Positions 24,701 through 33,005 of a DNA stretch of 64,000 nt are shown piece after piece (position 1 is the first letter of the stretch; the number at the start of each line of letters is the position of its first letter). Below the pieces are notes generated by a model. The model saw nothing but the letters and a program-made list of their open reading frames with translations. It was not told where the DNA came from and searched no databases. The translations under genes and the position numbers were made by a program. The DNA is taken from positions 7,874,001-7,938,000 of the forward strand of contig NZ_JADBGF010000001.1 of NCBI RefSeq assembly GCF_014873495.1. Direction: 5' to 3'. The stretch is from Streptomyces stelliscabiei (GTDB lineage: Bacteria; Actinomycetota; Actinomycetes; Streptomycetales; Streptomycetaceae).

Positions 24701-26767
24701 TTCGACCCTGCCGGGCGGGACGAGGCGCGCTCCGCGCTCGGCGACATCGGCGGGGAAGCGGGTGCGCAGCGCCTCGTGCCGCTCCTCGAGGAGGTCCAGG
24801 GCGCGCTGTACATGCTCGGTGACGGCCCCCTCGGGCAGGTCGACCAGCAGGGGCGAGACCCATTCGGCGCCGCCGGGGTCGAGGCGGTCGAGGAAGGCCA
24901 GGCGCTGCTGCCCGAAGGACAGCGGCAGCCGTCCGTCCCTGGGGACGGCGGTGAAGGACTGCTCGGCCGCCGCCTCCGCGACCAGGCGTGCCTGGGCTTC
25001 GAGCGTGGACGCGGTGAACAGCGCGGCGAGTTCGACGGCTCCGCCGGCTGCCTCCCGCAGCCGTGCGGCGAGCCGGGTGAGGGTGAGCGAGGTGCCCCCG
25101 AGCCGGAAGAAGTCGTCGTGGGCGCCGGGTTCGGCCACCCCGAGCAGCTGCGTCCAGACCCGGGCGACGGCGCGCTCCTCGTCCGTGCGCGGTGCGACGT
25201 GCTCGGTTGTGTCGGCCGAGAGCTCCGGGGCCGGGGCGGGCAGTGCGCCGCGGTCGATCTTTCCGTTCGCGGTGAGCGGCAGGTCGGCGAGCGGGATCAG
25301 CTGAGCGGGGACGATCGCCGACGGCAGCCGGCTCGCCAGGAAGGCGCGCCAGTCGCGAGGAGGCCGCCCGTCGCGGCTGACGCTGTAGGCGACCAGCCGG
25401 GTTCCGCCGTCGTGCGCGGGCGCCGCGACGACGACCGCGGCCTCGACCTCGGGGTGCGCCGTCAGGGCGGCGGACACCTCGCCCGGCTCGACGCGGACAC
25501 CGTTGACCTTCACCTGTTCGTCGGCGCGGCCGCGGTATTCGAGCGTACGGTCCGAGCGCCAGCGCACCAGGTCGCCGGTGCGGTAGAGGCGGGAGCCGGG
25601 CGGACCGTAGGGGTCGGGCACGAAGCGTTCGGCGGTCAGTCCGGGGCGGTCCAGGTAGCCGCGGGCCACACCGGAGCCGGCCGCGTACAACTCGCCGGGG
25701 ACGCCGACCGGGACGGGGCGTCCGTTGGCGTCGAGCACCAGGACCCGCATGCCGTCGAGGGGGCGGCCGATCGGTACGGGACCGCTCTCCTGGTTCGGGT
25801 CGTAGGGGTGGGCGGTGATGTCGATGGAGCACTCGGTCGGGCCGTAGGTGTTCCAGACGCGCAGCCCCTCGCTGCCCGAACGGTCCAGGGCGCGGCGGCA
25901 CAGCTCGGCGTGCAGGGGTTCGCCGGCCGAGAACAGCAGCCGCAGGGTGGTCAGGTCCGCCCAGGCGGGCTCGTCGACGAGCAGCCGGAGCACCGAGGGA
26001 ACGAGCTGCAGCACGGTGACACCCCGGTCCACGGCCGCGCGCACGAGGGCCGCCGGGTCGCGTTCGGCGCCCATCGGCGCGAGGACCAGGGTCGCGCCGC
26101 TCACCAGCGGGGCGAAGACCTCCCACGCCGCGGCGTCGAAGCCCATGGTGGTCTTCTGCAGCACCCGGTCGCCGGGGCCGATGCCGTGTTCCCGAACGCT
26201 CCACCGCACCCGGTTGGCGATGCCCTCGTGAGTGATCACCACCCCCTTGGGGCGCCCCGTAGAGCCCGAGGTGTACACGGCGTAGGCGGCGCCGTCCGGA
26301 GCCGCGTAGGTGTCCGGGGCGTCGGCCGGAAGGGCGTCGAGGGTCCCGTGCTGCTCGGCGAGACCGAGCGCCGAGACGCCGAACAGTGTGCCGCCGGGAG
26401 CCGTCCCGGTCACCACGAGGGCCAGTTCGGCGTCCTGGGCCATCCAGTCCAGACGCTCGGCCGGGAGCGCCGGGTCGAGCGGTACGTAGGCACCTCCGGC
26501 CTTCCAGACCGCGAGGAGGACGACGACGAGGTCGAGGCCACGGGGTAGGTGCACACCGACCAGTGCTTCGGCCGTGACCCCGGACCTCCGCAGCAGCGCG
26601 GCGAGCCGCCGGGCGCGCGCGTCCAGGTCGGCGTAGGTGTGGGATTCTCCGTCCGCGGTGACGACCGCGATGGCGTCCGGTGTCCAGGCAGTCTGCCGTG
26701 CGACGACTTCGGCAAGCGTCGCGAGATGAGTGTCGGGTGCGTCGTCCTGACGGATCTGCGTGGTCAT
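21752..26767 (-). CDS. Nonribosomal peptide synthetase, modules 1-2 (A-PCP-C-A-PCP)
   Basis: The protein has 1671 residues. I chose the ATG at 26767 (MTTQIRQDD), behind an AGAGGA ribosome site; a longer in-frame start at 26917 adds 50 residues unlike an NRPS. Domains: A 15-505 (YTSGSTGRPKGV core), PCP near 530-600 with GGTS serine near 560, a canonical C with HHIACDGWS near 739-747, a second A, and a PCP with GGNS near residue 1603. The first A code reads DAWQFATIDK, closest to known Gln codes (DAWQFGLIDK). The second reads DLPKLAEVGK, 8 of 10 like the Asn code DLTKLGEVGK. There is no N-terminal C domain, so the acyl starter is probably attached by the separate C protein at 28466-29833. The C-terminus ends soon after the PCP and hands over to the next synthetase. 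Substrate calls are inference; the architecture is seen directly. Confidence 0.96.
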   Translation of the reverse strand: MTTQIRQDDAPDTHLATLAEVVARQTAWTPDAIAVVTADGESHTYADLDARARRLAALLRRSGVTAEALVGVHLPRGLDLVVVLLAVWKAGGAYVPLDPALPAERLDWMAQDAELALVVTGTAPGGTLFGVSALGLAEQHGTLDALPADAPDTYAAPDGAAYAVYTSGSTGRPKGVVITHEGIANRVRWSVREHGIGPGDRVLQKTTMGFDAAAWEVFAPLVSGATLVLAPMGAERDPAALVRAAVDRGVTVLQLVPSVLRLLVDEPAWADLTTLRLLFSAGEPLHAELCRRALDRSGSEGLRVWNTYGPTECSIDITAHPYDPNQESGPVPIGRPLDGMRVLVLDANGRPVPVGVPGELYAAGSGVARGYLDRPGLTAERFVPDPYGPPGSRLYRTGDLVRWRSDRTLEYRGRADEQVKVNGVRVEPGEVSAALTAHPEVEAAVVVAAPAHDGGTRLVAYSVSRDGRPPRDWRAFLASRLPSAIVPAQLIPLADLPLTANGKIDRGALPAPAPELSADTTEHVAPRTDEERAVARVWTQLLGVAEPGAHDDFFRLGGTSLTLTRLAARLREAAGGAVELAALFTASTLEAQARLVAEAAAEQSFTAVPRDGRLPLSFGQQRLAFLDRLDPGGAEWVSPLLVDLPEGAVTEHVQRALDLLEERHEALRTRFPADVAERGARLVPPGRVELTEMAVDRSALGALLAERFARGFDLARGPLWRAALVRFPEGPPLLVVTIHHIACDGWSSVILEREFTEVHSALAAGRTPKLPELSYGYVDYAAWQRTRLTEDRLAADAAHWRDALAGHTPLPLPTDHRRPARRDHRGAVVPLTIPAEVAQSLTALGRAHGATLFMTLLTAFAALLARHSGESDVVVGTPVVGRTRPETENLVGFFLNSLPLRCDLSGGIGFDEALDRVRATTLDAFAHQDLPFDRLVEEVQEGRDPSRTPVYQVAFDLLDAELTTAGVDFGDLAELGDAWHIAKTDLSLFLRPRQDGAVVGVLEYATSLFEPATVERFGAQLLRLLEQAAAAPATRLADLELLTAEERHRQLVEWNPGAGQTVADPAATTVLEMFEAQAAEHPDAPALTGAETVTFGELDAAANRIAHRLGRSGTGTDSVVGVLLDRGPDLLTAFLGSWKTGAGYLPLDPGHPADRLAAMLADAGVGVLITTAAHGARVAHLFPGELVVLDRDRPLLDELPSGRPPRRLDPRGTAYVIFTSGSTGRPKGVRVEHRGLANHVAWAARELTARGTSGAALFGSTAYDLVVPNLYAALAAGQPLHLLPADLDLADLGSTLAAHAPYSFLKLTPGHLEILSQQLTDEQAASLAEVVLVAGEAFPGEAATRWLKLLGPGRLINEYGPTECSVGTCVHPVDRAVEGTVPIGRPLPGMSMYVLDGELRPVPLGAVGELHVGGTGVARGYTGRPGLTAERFLPDPYGRPGELLYRTGDLARQLPDGTVEFLGRVDHQIKVRGHRIEPGEIESVLTSHPEVREAVVLAGRGLTAYAVPAGQELPGAAELTAHCARLLPDYMIPTDFVALEAVPLTPNGKLDRTRLPDPADAAGSPAAHTGPRDIVEERIAAVWTDLLGREPDMDDDFFHNGGNSILGIRLISGVQNEFQVSLPLRALFEGPTVARLARAVEALVQAELDGLEAEASTHDLSHAPQTKEQSA

Positions 26768-26920
26768 CTGGGGATTCCTCTGCTGGACAGGTGCGGCCGG
26801 TGCGGTCACGGCGGAATACGGAGCGCGGAACTCGCGAAAGGACTCGATCTGCGAACTTCGAAATGACGCGAAGACGCGGGATGGAAAGTGAACGGAAATA
26901 CGGACGAACGAGCTCACATG

Positions 26921-26961
26921 AAAAAGGAGCGCCGACCCGGCGGGGGAGTCCGGGCCGGCGC
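26921..26961 (-). terminator. Rho-independent terminator or attenuator between mbtH and the NRPS genes
   Basis: On the minus strand, GCGCCGGCCCGG (26961-26950) pairs with CCGGGTCGGCGC (26940-26929), 12 pairs with one G-T wobble and a 9-base loop, followed by TCCTTTTT. It starts 9 bases after the mbtH stop codon. The 202-base gap down to the NRPS start at 26767 holds no other gene and may carry a separate promoter. Confidence 0.7.
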
Positions 26962-26969
26962 GGTCTGTG

Positions 26970-27194
26970 TCAGGACGCGAGACGGTCCTGGTTCTGCTCC
27001 ATGCGCAGCCGGAGACTCAGCGGACGCATGTCGGTCCAGATCTCCTCGATCCGCTGCAGGCAGGCCTCCTTGGGGCCCTCGGTGCCCTCCGCGTGCCAGC
27101 CGGCGGGAAGGTCACGGTCGGCCCACCACACGGAGTACTGCTCCTCGTCGTTGCGGACCACGCGATAGGCGCGCTCGTCGTTGCTCTCACTCAT
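26970..27194 (-). CDS. MbtH-family NRPS accessory protein
   Basis: This 74-residue protein carries the family signature: NDEEQYSVW near residues 15-23, PAGW near 30-33, and IWTDMRPLS near 52-60, including the conserved tryptophans. MbtH proteins bind NRPS adenylation domains and are often needed for their solubility and activity. It lies between the monooxygenase gene and the NRPS genes, so it most likely serves them. Its start (MSESND) has a typical N-terminus; a motif shared with the halogenase/sbnA intergenic region lies about 77 bases upstream. A hairpin follows the stop, so it may be transcribed more than the NRPS genes. Confidence 0.97.
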   Translation of the reverse strand: MSESNDERAYRVVRNDEEQYSVWWADRDLPAGWHAEGTEGPKEACLQRIEEIWTDMRPLSLRLRMEQNQDRLAS

Positions 27195-27270
27195 GTGGAT
27201 GACTCCCTGTCGGATGATGATGTGCCGGCCGATCGCGCGGCCTGCGCCCGGGACAACTGTTCTAGGAGCA

Positions 27271-27291
27271 GCTATATCGGCCCCATACGCC
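27271..27291 (-). promoter_or_regulatory. Shared cluster motif upstream of mbtH (possible promoter or operator)
   Basis: The plus strand reads ctatatcggccccatacgcc from 27272, matching 17 of 20 bases at 39220-39239. In the direction of mbtH transcription it reads CGTATGGGGCCGATATAGC, ending in a -10-like GATATAGC. A related GGATAGC lies upstream of the ACP gene. Function is inferred from recurrence only. Confidence 0.45.
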
Positions 27292-27302
27292 GGTGCGGGC
27301 CG

Positions 27303-28349
27303 TCAGCTGCAGCGAATTTGCAACTCGGCGAGGAATTCGAGGCTTTTCAGGGTCTGCCGGGTATTGACGCCGAAATCGACGAGGCAGCCGATCTCGTCGA
27401 CACCGGTCCGTCGCAGGATGTCCACGACCTGCTCCCCCTGTTCGACCGTGCCGAACATTCCCTGGCGTTCGAAGAAGCGGTTGAATCCGCGCTCCACCAG
27501 GTACTCCACGTCCGCATCCTGGATGTCCGCCGAGTCGAAGGTTCCGGGACGGCTGCCGATGGAGCCCGAGATCAGGCCGAACGACGTCTTGAGGTAGGCC
27601 GACAGCGGTTCCCGTACGACGTCGCGGACCTCCTCGGCGGACGACCCGAGGAAGGTGTGGAGCATCACCACCACGTGCCCCTGCCGGTCCGCGCCATGGT
27701 GCGCGCGGAACGACTCGCGGTAGGCGGCGATCTTCGTCTTCAGCTCGTCGATGTCCTGGCTGAGCAGGTGCGTCAGGATGCCGCCGCCCTGGGCGCCGGC
27801 CTTGCGGAAGGTGTCGACACTGCCGGCACTGGTGATCCAGAAGGGCAGTTCCCGCTGGACGGCCGGGGGGAACACCCGCACCTCGGCGGGTGTGTTCTTG
27901 CCATCGGGCAGGGTCAGCGACTCACCCCGCCACAGCTTGCGTACCGTCTCGATCGTCTCGTCCATCACCTGGCGCCGTGTTTCGTGCGCGTCCGGACGCA
28001 TCACGAAGTCCGCGGGGTGCCAGCCGGAGGCGAAGGAGATCCCGACCCGGCCGCCGGAGAGGTTGTCGACGACGGACCAGTCCTCGGCTATGCGCAGCGG
28101 GTGGTGCAGGGGCGCCACCACGCTGCCGGCCCGGATCTGGATGCGCTCGGTGGTCACGGCGAGCGCGGCGCCGGTGACCGCCGGGTTGGGGTAGAGACCG
28201 CCGAAGCGATGGAAGTGCCGTTCCGGCGTCCACACGGCCGTGAAGCCGTTCCGGTCCGCGAAACGCGCGCCTTCCAGGAGCAGTTCATAACGACCGGCGT
28301 CATCCGACACGTCACTGTCGTTGGCGAAATAGAAAAGGCTGAAGTCCAC
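27303..28349 (-). CDS. Luciferase-like (LLM) flavin-dependent monooxygenase
   Basis: This 348-residue protein begins MDFSLFYFANDSD and contains the LLM core: FTAVWTPERHFHRFGG, AVTTERIQIRAGSVVAPLHH, and SGGRVGISFASGWHPADF. It belongs to the bacterial luciferase/MupA-like group frequently found in NRPS and PKS clusters. Such enzymes use reduced FMN and O2 to hydroxylate or otherwise oxidise a substrate, often one bound to a carrier protein. The separate flavin reductase at 41064-41645 could supply reduced flavin. It stands alone between the C-domain gene (116-base gap) and mbtH (108-base gap). Which residue or acyl chain it acts on cannot be told from the sequence. Confidence 0.88.
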   Translation of the reverse strand: MDFSLFYFANDSDVSDDAGRYELLLEGARFADRNGFTAVWTPERHFHRFGGLYPNPAVTGAALAVTTERIQIRAGSVVAPLHHPLRIAEDWSVVDNLSGGRVGISFASGWHPADFVMRPDAHETRRQVMDETIETVRKLWRGESLTLPDGKNTPAEVRVFPPAVQRELPFWITSAGSVDTFRKAGAQGGGILTHLLSQDIDELKTKIAAYRESFRAHHGADRQGHVVVMLHTFLGSSAEEVRDVVREPLSAYLKTSFGLISGSIGSRPGTFDSADIQDADVEYLVERGFNRFFERQGMFGTVEQGEQVVDILRRTGVDEIGCLVDFGVNTRQTLKSLEFLAELQIRCS

Positions 28350-28465
28350 CCCGGCTCCTCGGTCCGAATCGGGTGCGGAAGGTGTTCCGCACCCGGTGAA
28401 GACCGTAGGAGCCGGGGATATCGGTACGATTTTGCCGTCCTATCGACGGCGCCGGGGCCTGACGG

Positions 28466-29833
28466 TCAGACCCCGCCCAGGGCCAGCAGAGCGGCGAGGT
28501 CGTCCTCGTCGGTCAGAGGTACGTCGTCGATCTTGCGGCCGGGCTCGTCCGCCGCCGCTCTCAGGAACCGCTCGTAGCAGCGGGCGAAGCGCTCGACGGT
28601 CTCCCGTTCGAACAGGTCCGAGTCGTAGGTGAGTACCCCGACCAGGCCGTGGATGCCCAGGTGCAGGGTGAGCATGAGGTCCAGTTGGCCTTCCTGGCTG
28701 GGCTCCTGGATGCGGCTGACCCGGATGCCCGCGAACTCGGCCGGGAGGCCCTCCGGCTCGCCCGGGGCCGGTGGCGGGAAGTCTGTGTCGAGCCCATCCA
28801 TCTGCAGCAGCAGGGCCCCCATGCGCACCAGCGGGCCGTGCCGGCCGGACTGGACCGTGGACGTGGGGAACCGGACGTGGCGCATGCCCTGCAGCAGTTG
28901 CCGGCTCGTCTCCTCGGCCAGCGAGGTGAAGGTCGTGTCGCCCTCCACGGCGACCCGGACGGGCAGGCTGTTGAGGTAGCAGCCGAAGACGGTGCGGTCG
29001 GGGCGGGCCCTGGTGCTGGCGGGCGTGCCGATGACGATGTCCCGTTCCCCGGTCCACCGGGCGATGACCGCCTGGTAGGCGGCCATGAGCAGGGGGAAGG
29101 GCCGCAGACCGACGGATCTGGCGGTGTGCTGCAGGTCCGCCGAGAGTCCGGACAGGTCGAGGGGGACCGTGCCTCCGCGGTGGCTGGGCGCGGTGGGCCG
29201 TGCGCGGTCGGTGGGCAGTTCGGTGGCGGTGGCTCCGGCCAGGACCTCCGACCAGTACGCGTGGTCGCGCCGTCCCGCAGGCGTGTCGGGGTGGGCGGCC
29301 TCCTCGGCGACGTACTCGTCGTACGCGCGCGGGGGATCCGACGGTGCGGGTTCCTCGCCGGCCGCCAAGGAGGCGTAGGCGGCGAAGAGTTCGCGCAGCA
29401 GCAACCAGTACGAGGTGAAGTCCCCGGCGATGTGGTGCACGGTGGTGGACAGCGCGAAGTCCTCGTCCGTCCGCCGGTACAGAACCGGCCGCAGGGGCCC
29501 GTTCCGTTCCAGGGCGATCGGGCGGCCTGCCGTTTCCCGTGCCAGGTCGAGGAGTTCGTCCTCGGGCATGTCCGGGACGTCGACGATCTCCAGCCCCGAC
29601 GGCGGGTCCGGTCGCACCAGCCGCACCGGGTCGCCGTCCACCTCGTCGAAGCGCGAGCGCAGCATCTCGTGCCGACGGGCGACCAGTTCGACGGCGCGGG
29701 TCAGGGCCCCGGTGTCCAGCGGGCCACGTATGCGCAGGGAGAGCACCATGTTGTAGGCGGAGCCACCCGGGGCCAGGCGATACGCGGTCCACAGGGCTCG
29801 CTGGGCGGTGCTCAGGCGCCGGACGGCCGTCAC
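28466..29833 (-). CDS. Stand-alone NRPS condensation domain, probable lipoinitiation enzyme
   Basis: The protein has 455 residues. I chose the GTG at 29833 because it overlaps the preceding ketoreductase stop (GTGA) and gives VTAVRRLSTAQRALW, a normal C-domain N-terminus. A longer open frame runs upstream but only over the ketoreductase gene. The active-site motif is HHIAGDF, so the usual DG is DF; both histidines are present. Later motifs (GCYLNSLPVRV, YDSDLFERETVERF) fit the family through to the end. No A or PCP domain is attached. Since the first NRPS starts with an A domain and this gene is coupled to fatty-acid-type genes, the likely job is moving the acyl group from the ACP at 33002-33271 onto the first amino acid. 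That role is inference. Confidence 0.9.
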   Translation of the reverse strand: MTAVRRLSTAQRALWTAYRLAPGGSAYNMVLSLRIRGPLDTGALTRAVELVARRHEMLRSRFDEVDGDPVRLVRPDPPSGLEIVDVPDMPEDELLDLARETAGRPIALERNGPLRPVLYRRTDEDFALSTTVHHIAGDFTSYWLLLRELFAAYASLAAGEEPAPSDPPRAYDEYVAEEAAHPDTPAGRRDHAYWSEVLAGATATELPTDRARPTAPSHRGGTVPLDLSGLSADLQHTARSVGLRPFPLLMAAYQAVIARWTGERDIVIGTPASTRARPDRTVFGCYLNSLPVRVAVEGDTTFTSLAEETSRQLLQGMRHVRFPTSTVQSGRHGPLVRMGALLLQMDGLDTDFPPPAPGEPEGLPAEFAGIRVSRIQEPSQEGQLDLMLTLHLGIHGLVGVLTYDSDLFERETVERFARCYERFLRAAADEPGRKIDDVPLTDEDDLAALLALGGV

Positions 29834-30579
29834 CACGCGAGTCCCCCGTCCACCTGGACGACCTGTCCGGTGATGTAGGAGGCCCGGTCGGAGACGAGAA
29901 ACGCGACCAGGTCCGCCACCTCCTCCGGCTTCCCCGACCGGCGCAACGGGATCGAACCGAGTATCTCCTTGGCGGTCTGGTCCGGCAGGCCGGCGGTCAT
30001 GTCGGTCTCGATCAGTCCGGGCGCCACCACGTTGGCGCGCAGTCCCGTGCGGCCCGACTCCCTGGCGAGGGCCTTGGTGAAGCCGATGATGCCCGCCTTG
30101 GAGGCGGAGTAGTTCGCCTGGCCGGCGTTGCCGTGGAGGCCCGCCACCGAGGACATGGTGACCACGGTGCCGGTGCGGCGCCGCATCATCGAATAGGCGA
30201 CCGCCCGGCAGAGGTTGAAGGTGCCGTCCAGGTTCGTGCGCAGGACGTCGTCCCACTGCGCGTCGGACATCCGTACCAGGGGCGCGTCACGGATGATGCC
30301 GGCGGCGGTGACCAGGGCGTCCACGGGGCCGAGGGTTCGCTCGGTCTCCTCGGCGAATTCGGTGACGCCCGCCCGGTCGGTGACGTCGACCTGGCGGGCC
30401 AGGACCCGGGCCCCGTGTGCACGGGCCTCCTTGGCGGTGGCCTCGGCCGCCTCGTGGTCGAAGGCGTAGCAGAACGCGATGTCATATCCGTCGCGGGCGA
30501 GCCGAATCACGACCGCGCGGCCGATGCCGCGCGATCCGCCGCTGACCACCGCAACCGGCCGGTTTCCGGTCTCGGTCAT
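29830..30579 (-). CDS. 3-oxoacyl-ACP reductase-type short-chain dehydrogenase (ketoreductase)
   Basis: This 249-residue FabG-like protein has the NADP-binding motif SGGSRGIGRA at residues 13-22. Its catalytic residues fit the SDR family: N116, S144, Y157 and K161 (YSASK). The C-terminal GYDI-to-VDGGLAW ending is normal for FabG. It lies 60 bases after the KS-beta gene and overlaps the C-domain gene by 4 bases. The likely reaction is NADPH reduction of beta-ketoacyl-ACP made by the neighbouring KS. No dehydratase or enoyl reductase gene is in the window, so the extent of further reduction is open. Confidence 0.95.
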   Translation of the reverse strand: MTETGNRPVAVVSGGSRGIGRAVVIRLARDGYDIAFCYAFDHEAAEATAKEARAHGARVLARQVDVTDRAGVTEFAEETERTLGPVDALVTAAGIIRDAPLVRMSDAQWDDVLRTNLDGTFNLCRAVAYSMMRRRTGTVVTMSSVAGLHGNAGQANYSASKAGIIGFTKALARESGRTGLRANVVAPGLIETDMTAGLPDQTAKEILGSIPLRRSGKPEEVADLVAFLVSDRASYITGQVVQVDGGLAW

Positions 30580-30639
30580 GTCGTTCCTCTTCCTGTGTGT
30601 CGTCGTTCGGCCGGCCGGCGGGGTCGCACGGGCCGTGGT

Positions 30640-31746
30640 TCAGGGTGTCGTCGGCGGGCCCAGCAGTACGGCGCTCACCCGGCCGTTCTCCACAGAGGTG
30701 ATCAGTGCGGGTGCCCGCAAGGGCTCCACGCCGTCGGCGCCGAGTGCGGCCGCGACCTGGAAGGCGGTGGCGGCCGATCCGGCGTTGCCCAGACGGTGCA
30801 GGGGAGCCAGATGCCGTAGGGGGCGGTGGAGACCGGCGAACACCTCGTCGAGCGCGGTGTTCTCCCGGTCCCCGAGGTGACCGCCGGGGTCGGAGCGGAC
30901 GGCGAGACCTATCTCGCCGGCGCTCGTCCCGGTGTCCTTGAGCAGGTCGGTCACGCAGCGGCCGAGTGCGACGCCGGCGTCACCACCCGCTCGCGGGTGG
31001 TACGCGCGAAACCGCAAGCCGAGCAGTACGGCGAGCGGGGTGCGGCCCCGGTCCGCGGCCCCCGTCGCGGACTCCATGAGGAACAGAGCGCCCCCTTCGG
31101 CGACGGGCGGGGGTGTCCCCTCGCCCTCGTGCAGGGCGTCCTCGAGCAGGGCCCGGTCCTCGGTGTACTCCTCAGCCGCTCCGGCCAGCAGCACCTGCGC
31201 GCGCTGCTGCCGCAGCAGCCTGGCCGCGTGCCCGAGGGCGAGCAGCCCTCCGGCCGCGCCGCCGGTCAGCGTGGTGCTGGGGCCCTTGAACCCGTGGCCG
31301 ATCGCGCTGCGGCTGGCCGCGCAGTTGGCCGCGGTCGACGGGAAGCGCGCCACGTCGACGTGGAAAGGCAGTTTCTCGCTGTAGGACCTGCTGGTGAAGT
31401 CCAGGCAGGTCTTGAAGCTGCCCGAGGTGGCGAACACCATCCCGGTGTCCTCCGGTTCCGCCCCCAGGGTGCCGCCCTGGCTGGTGACCAGCAGCCCGCT
31501 GAGCCGAAGGGTCAGCCGGGTGAGCCGGTCGAGTGAGCGCATGCCCCGGGTTCCCGGGTAGTCCATCCGGAAGCCCGGCACGACGCCGGCCCGGGTCGGC
31601 GTACCCGGCCAGAACTCGCTGTCGACGGTGGAGATTCCGTCGTTCCCGGCGTCGAGGCCGGTTCGGAACGCGGCGGCACCGTCCCCCCATGGGGAGAGCG
31701 CCGACCAGGCGCTGATCACCGGCCTCTCGGCCGCGGCGGTCGTCAT
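30640..31746 (-). CDS. Ketosynthase-like protein lacking the active-site cysteine (KS-beta / chain-length-factor type)
   Basis: The protein has 368 residues. The ATG at 31746 overlaps the KS stop (ATGA) and gives MTTAAAERPVISAWSALSP. A much longer open frame upstream only shadows the KS gene. The fold resembles a ketosynthase (VFATSGSFKTCLDF, AIGHGFKGPSTTLTGG), but where a KS has TACA this protein reads LTGGAAGG, so the nucleophilic cysteine appears to be missing. That is the hallmark of type II PKS KS-beta subunits, which pair with the KS and help set chain length. It is shorter than most chain length factors (about 400-420). With the ACP, KS and KR it forms a compact type II acyl-chain set. 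Confidence 0.85.
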   Translation of the reverse strand: MTTAAAERPVISAWSALSPWGDGAAAFRTGLDAGNDGISTVDSEFWPGTPTRAGVVPGFRMDYPGTRGMRSLDRLTRLTLRLSGLLVTSQGGTLGAEPEDTGMVFATSGSFKTCLDFTSRSYSEKLPFHVDVARFPSTAANCAASRSAIGHGFKGPSTTLTGGAAGGLLALGHAARLLRQQRAQVLLAGAAEEYTEDRALLEDALHEGEGTPPPVAEGGALFLMESATGAADRGRTPLAVLLGLRFRAYHPRAGGDAGVALGRCVTDLLKDTGTSAGEIGLAVRSDPGGHLGDRENTALDEVFAGLHRPLRHLAPLHRLGNAGSAATAFQVAAALGADGVEPLRAPALITSVENGRVSAVLLGPPTTP

Positions 31747-33005
31747 GAGCCCTCCCCAGCGTGTGTCGCCCCGGGATCGCGGTAACGGCCCAGGACCAGT
31801 ACGGCGTTGTTGCCCCCGAAGGCCATCCCGTTGTTCTGGACGATGTCCGGTTCCGCGGGCACTGCCACGTTGGGGACGCAGTCGACGCCGCACTGCGGGT
31901 CCGTCTGCTCGTGGTGGATCGTCGGCGGCAGGAACCCTTCGGTGATCGCCAGGACGCAGGCGATCGCACCGAGCGCGCTCGCGGCGCCCAGAGTGTGTCC
32001 CAGCATCGACTTGATCGCGCTCGTCGGAGGCAGCTCCTGGCCGAACACCTCGCGCAGGGCGGCCGTTTCGACCAGGTCGTTGGCCTTGGTCCCGGTGCCG
32101 TGCGCCGAGATGTAGTCGACCTGCGAGCCGCTGATCCCCGCGTCGCGGTGCGCGGCGCGGACCGCCCGGGCCACACCGTCGCGGTCGGGCGCGGTCGGGT
32201 GGCTGGCATCGCAGCTCAGCCCGTACCCCAGCACCTCGGCATGGATCCGGGCCCCGCGCGCGAGCGCGGCGTCCAGCGGTTCCAGGACAAGCATCCCGGA
32301 ACCCTCCGCGACGATCATTCCCTGCCGGCCGGTGTCGAACGGCCGGCACACGTCGGGCGCCATGGCGCCGAGCCGGTAGAAGCCGGCGAAGGTCTTGCGG
32401 GACAGCGAGTCCGAACCGCCGCACAGGGCCACGTCCGCCTCGCCGGCACGCAGTGCGTCCAGACCCTGCCCCACCGCGTAGTTCCCGGCCGCGCAGGCGG
32501 TGGGCACGGTCACCGACTCGACGTCCTCCAGAGCCAGTTCGTTGACCACCGCGTCGGAGAGACGCTCTGACGGCGTGCGGCGCGCGACCTCCGTGGCCGG
32601 CCTGACCTCGCCCGTCCTGAACCGGGCCTCGGCCAGCTGATCGATCTCGTGAGTGCCGCCGTCGGTCGTACCGACCGAGACGAGCACTCGGTGTCGGCGC
32701 AGTTCCTCCTCGCCGAGGCCGGCATCCCCGACAGCCAGCCTGGTGGCGGCGACGGCGAACCGGGCCGCCCGTCCGTACCGCTGCGGATCTTCCCTGCGGA
32801 ACCACTCCCTGGCTTCGAAGCGGCCGACCTCACCCACGTTGAAGTGGGCGAAGCCGGCTCGGTCGAACGCGTCGGAAGGGCCGATTCCGCTGCGCCCCGC
32901 GCGCAGCGATCCGGCGAACTCGGCGGTCCCGGTTCCGAGACCCGTGACCATGCCCATCCCGGTGACCACGACCCGTCGGTCACCCGCCCCCCTGTCGGCG
33001 GTCAC
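31743..33005 (-). CDS. Beta-ketoacyl-ACP synthase (type II KS)
   Basis: This 420-residue FabF-type ketosynthase carries the full catalytic triad: C171 in VPTACAAG, H302 in SAHGTGTKAND, and H337 in KSMLGHTLGAAS. It starts MTADRGAGDRRVVVTGMGMVTGLG and overlaps the ACP stop by 4 bases. It should condense malonyl-ACP with a growing acyl chain on the neighbouring ACP, with the KS-beta as partner. Gene order ACP-KS-KS(beta)-KR resembles the highly reducing type II PKS sets that make short polyenoic or cinnamoyl-type acyl groups of lipopeptides. No dehydratase is present here to confirm unsaturation. Confidence 0.95.
   Translation of the reverse strand: MTADRGAGDRRVVVTGMGMVTGLGTGTAEFAGSLRAGRSGIGPSDAFDRAGFAHFNVGEVGRFEAREWFRREDPQRYGRAARFAVAATRLAVGDAGLGEEELRRHRVLVSVGTTDGGTHEIDQLAEARFRTGEVRPATEVARRTPSERLSDAVVNELALEDVESVTVPTACAAGNYAVGQGLDALRAGEADVALCGGSDSLSRKTFAGFYRLGAMAPDVCRPFDTGRQGMIVAEGSGMLVLEPLDAALARGARIHAEVLGYGLSCDASHPTAPDRDGVARAVRAAHRDAGISGSQVDYISAHGTGTKANDLVETAALREVFGQELPPTSAIKSMLGHTLGAASALGAIACVLAITEGFLPPTIHHEQTDPQCGVDCVPNVAVPAEPDIVQNNGMAFGGNNAVLVLGRYRDPGATHAGEGS

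Noticed and set aside
21629..26548. A 1639-codon open frame on the plus strand
   Set aside because: Also a shadow of the two NRPS genes, whose A, C and PCP motifs are clear on the minus strand.
1..26767. Epimerisation and thioesterase domains
   Set aside because: I looked after each PCP and found only C domains or the protein end; such domains may exist left of the window.
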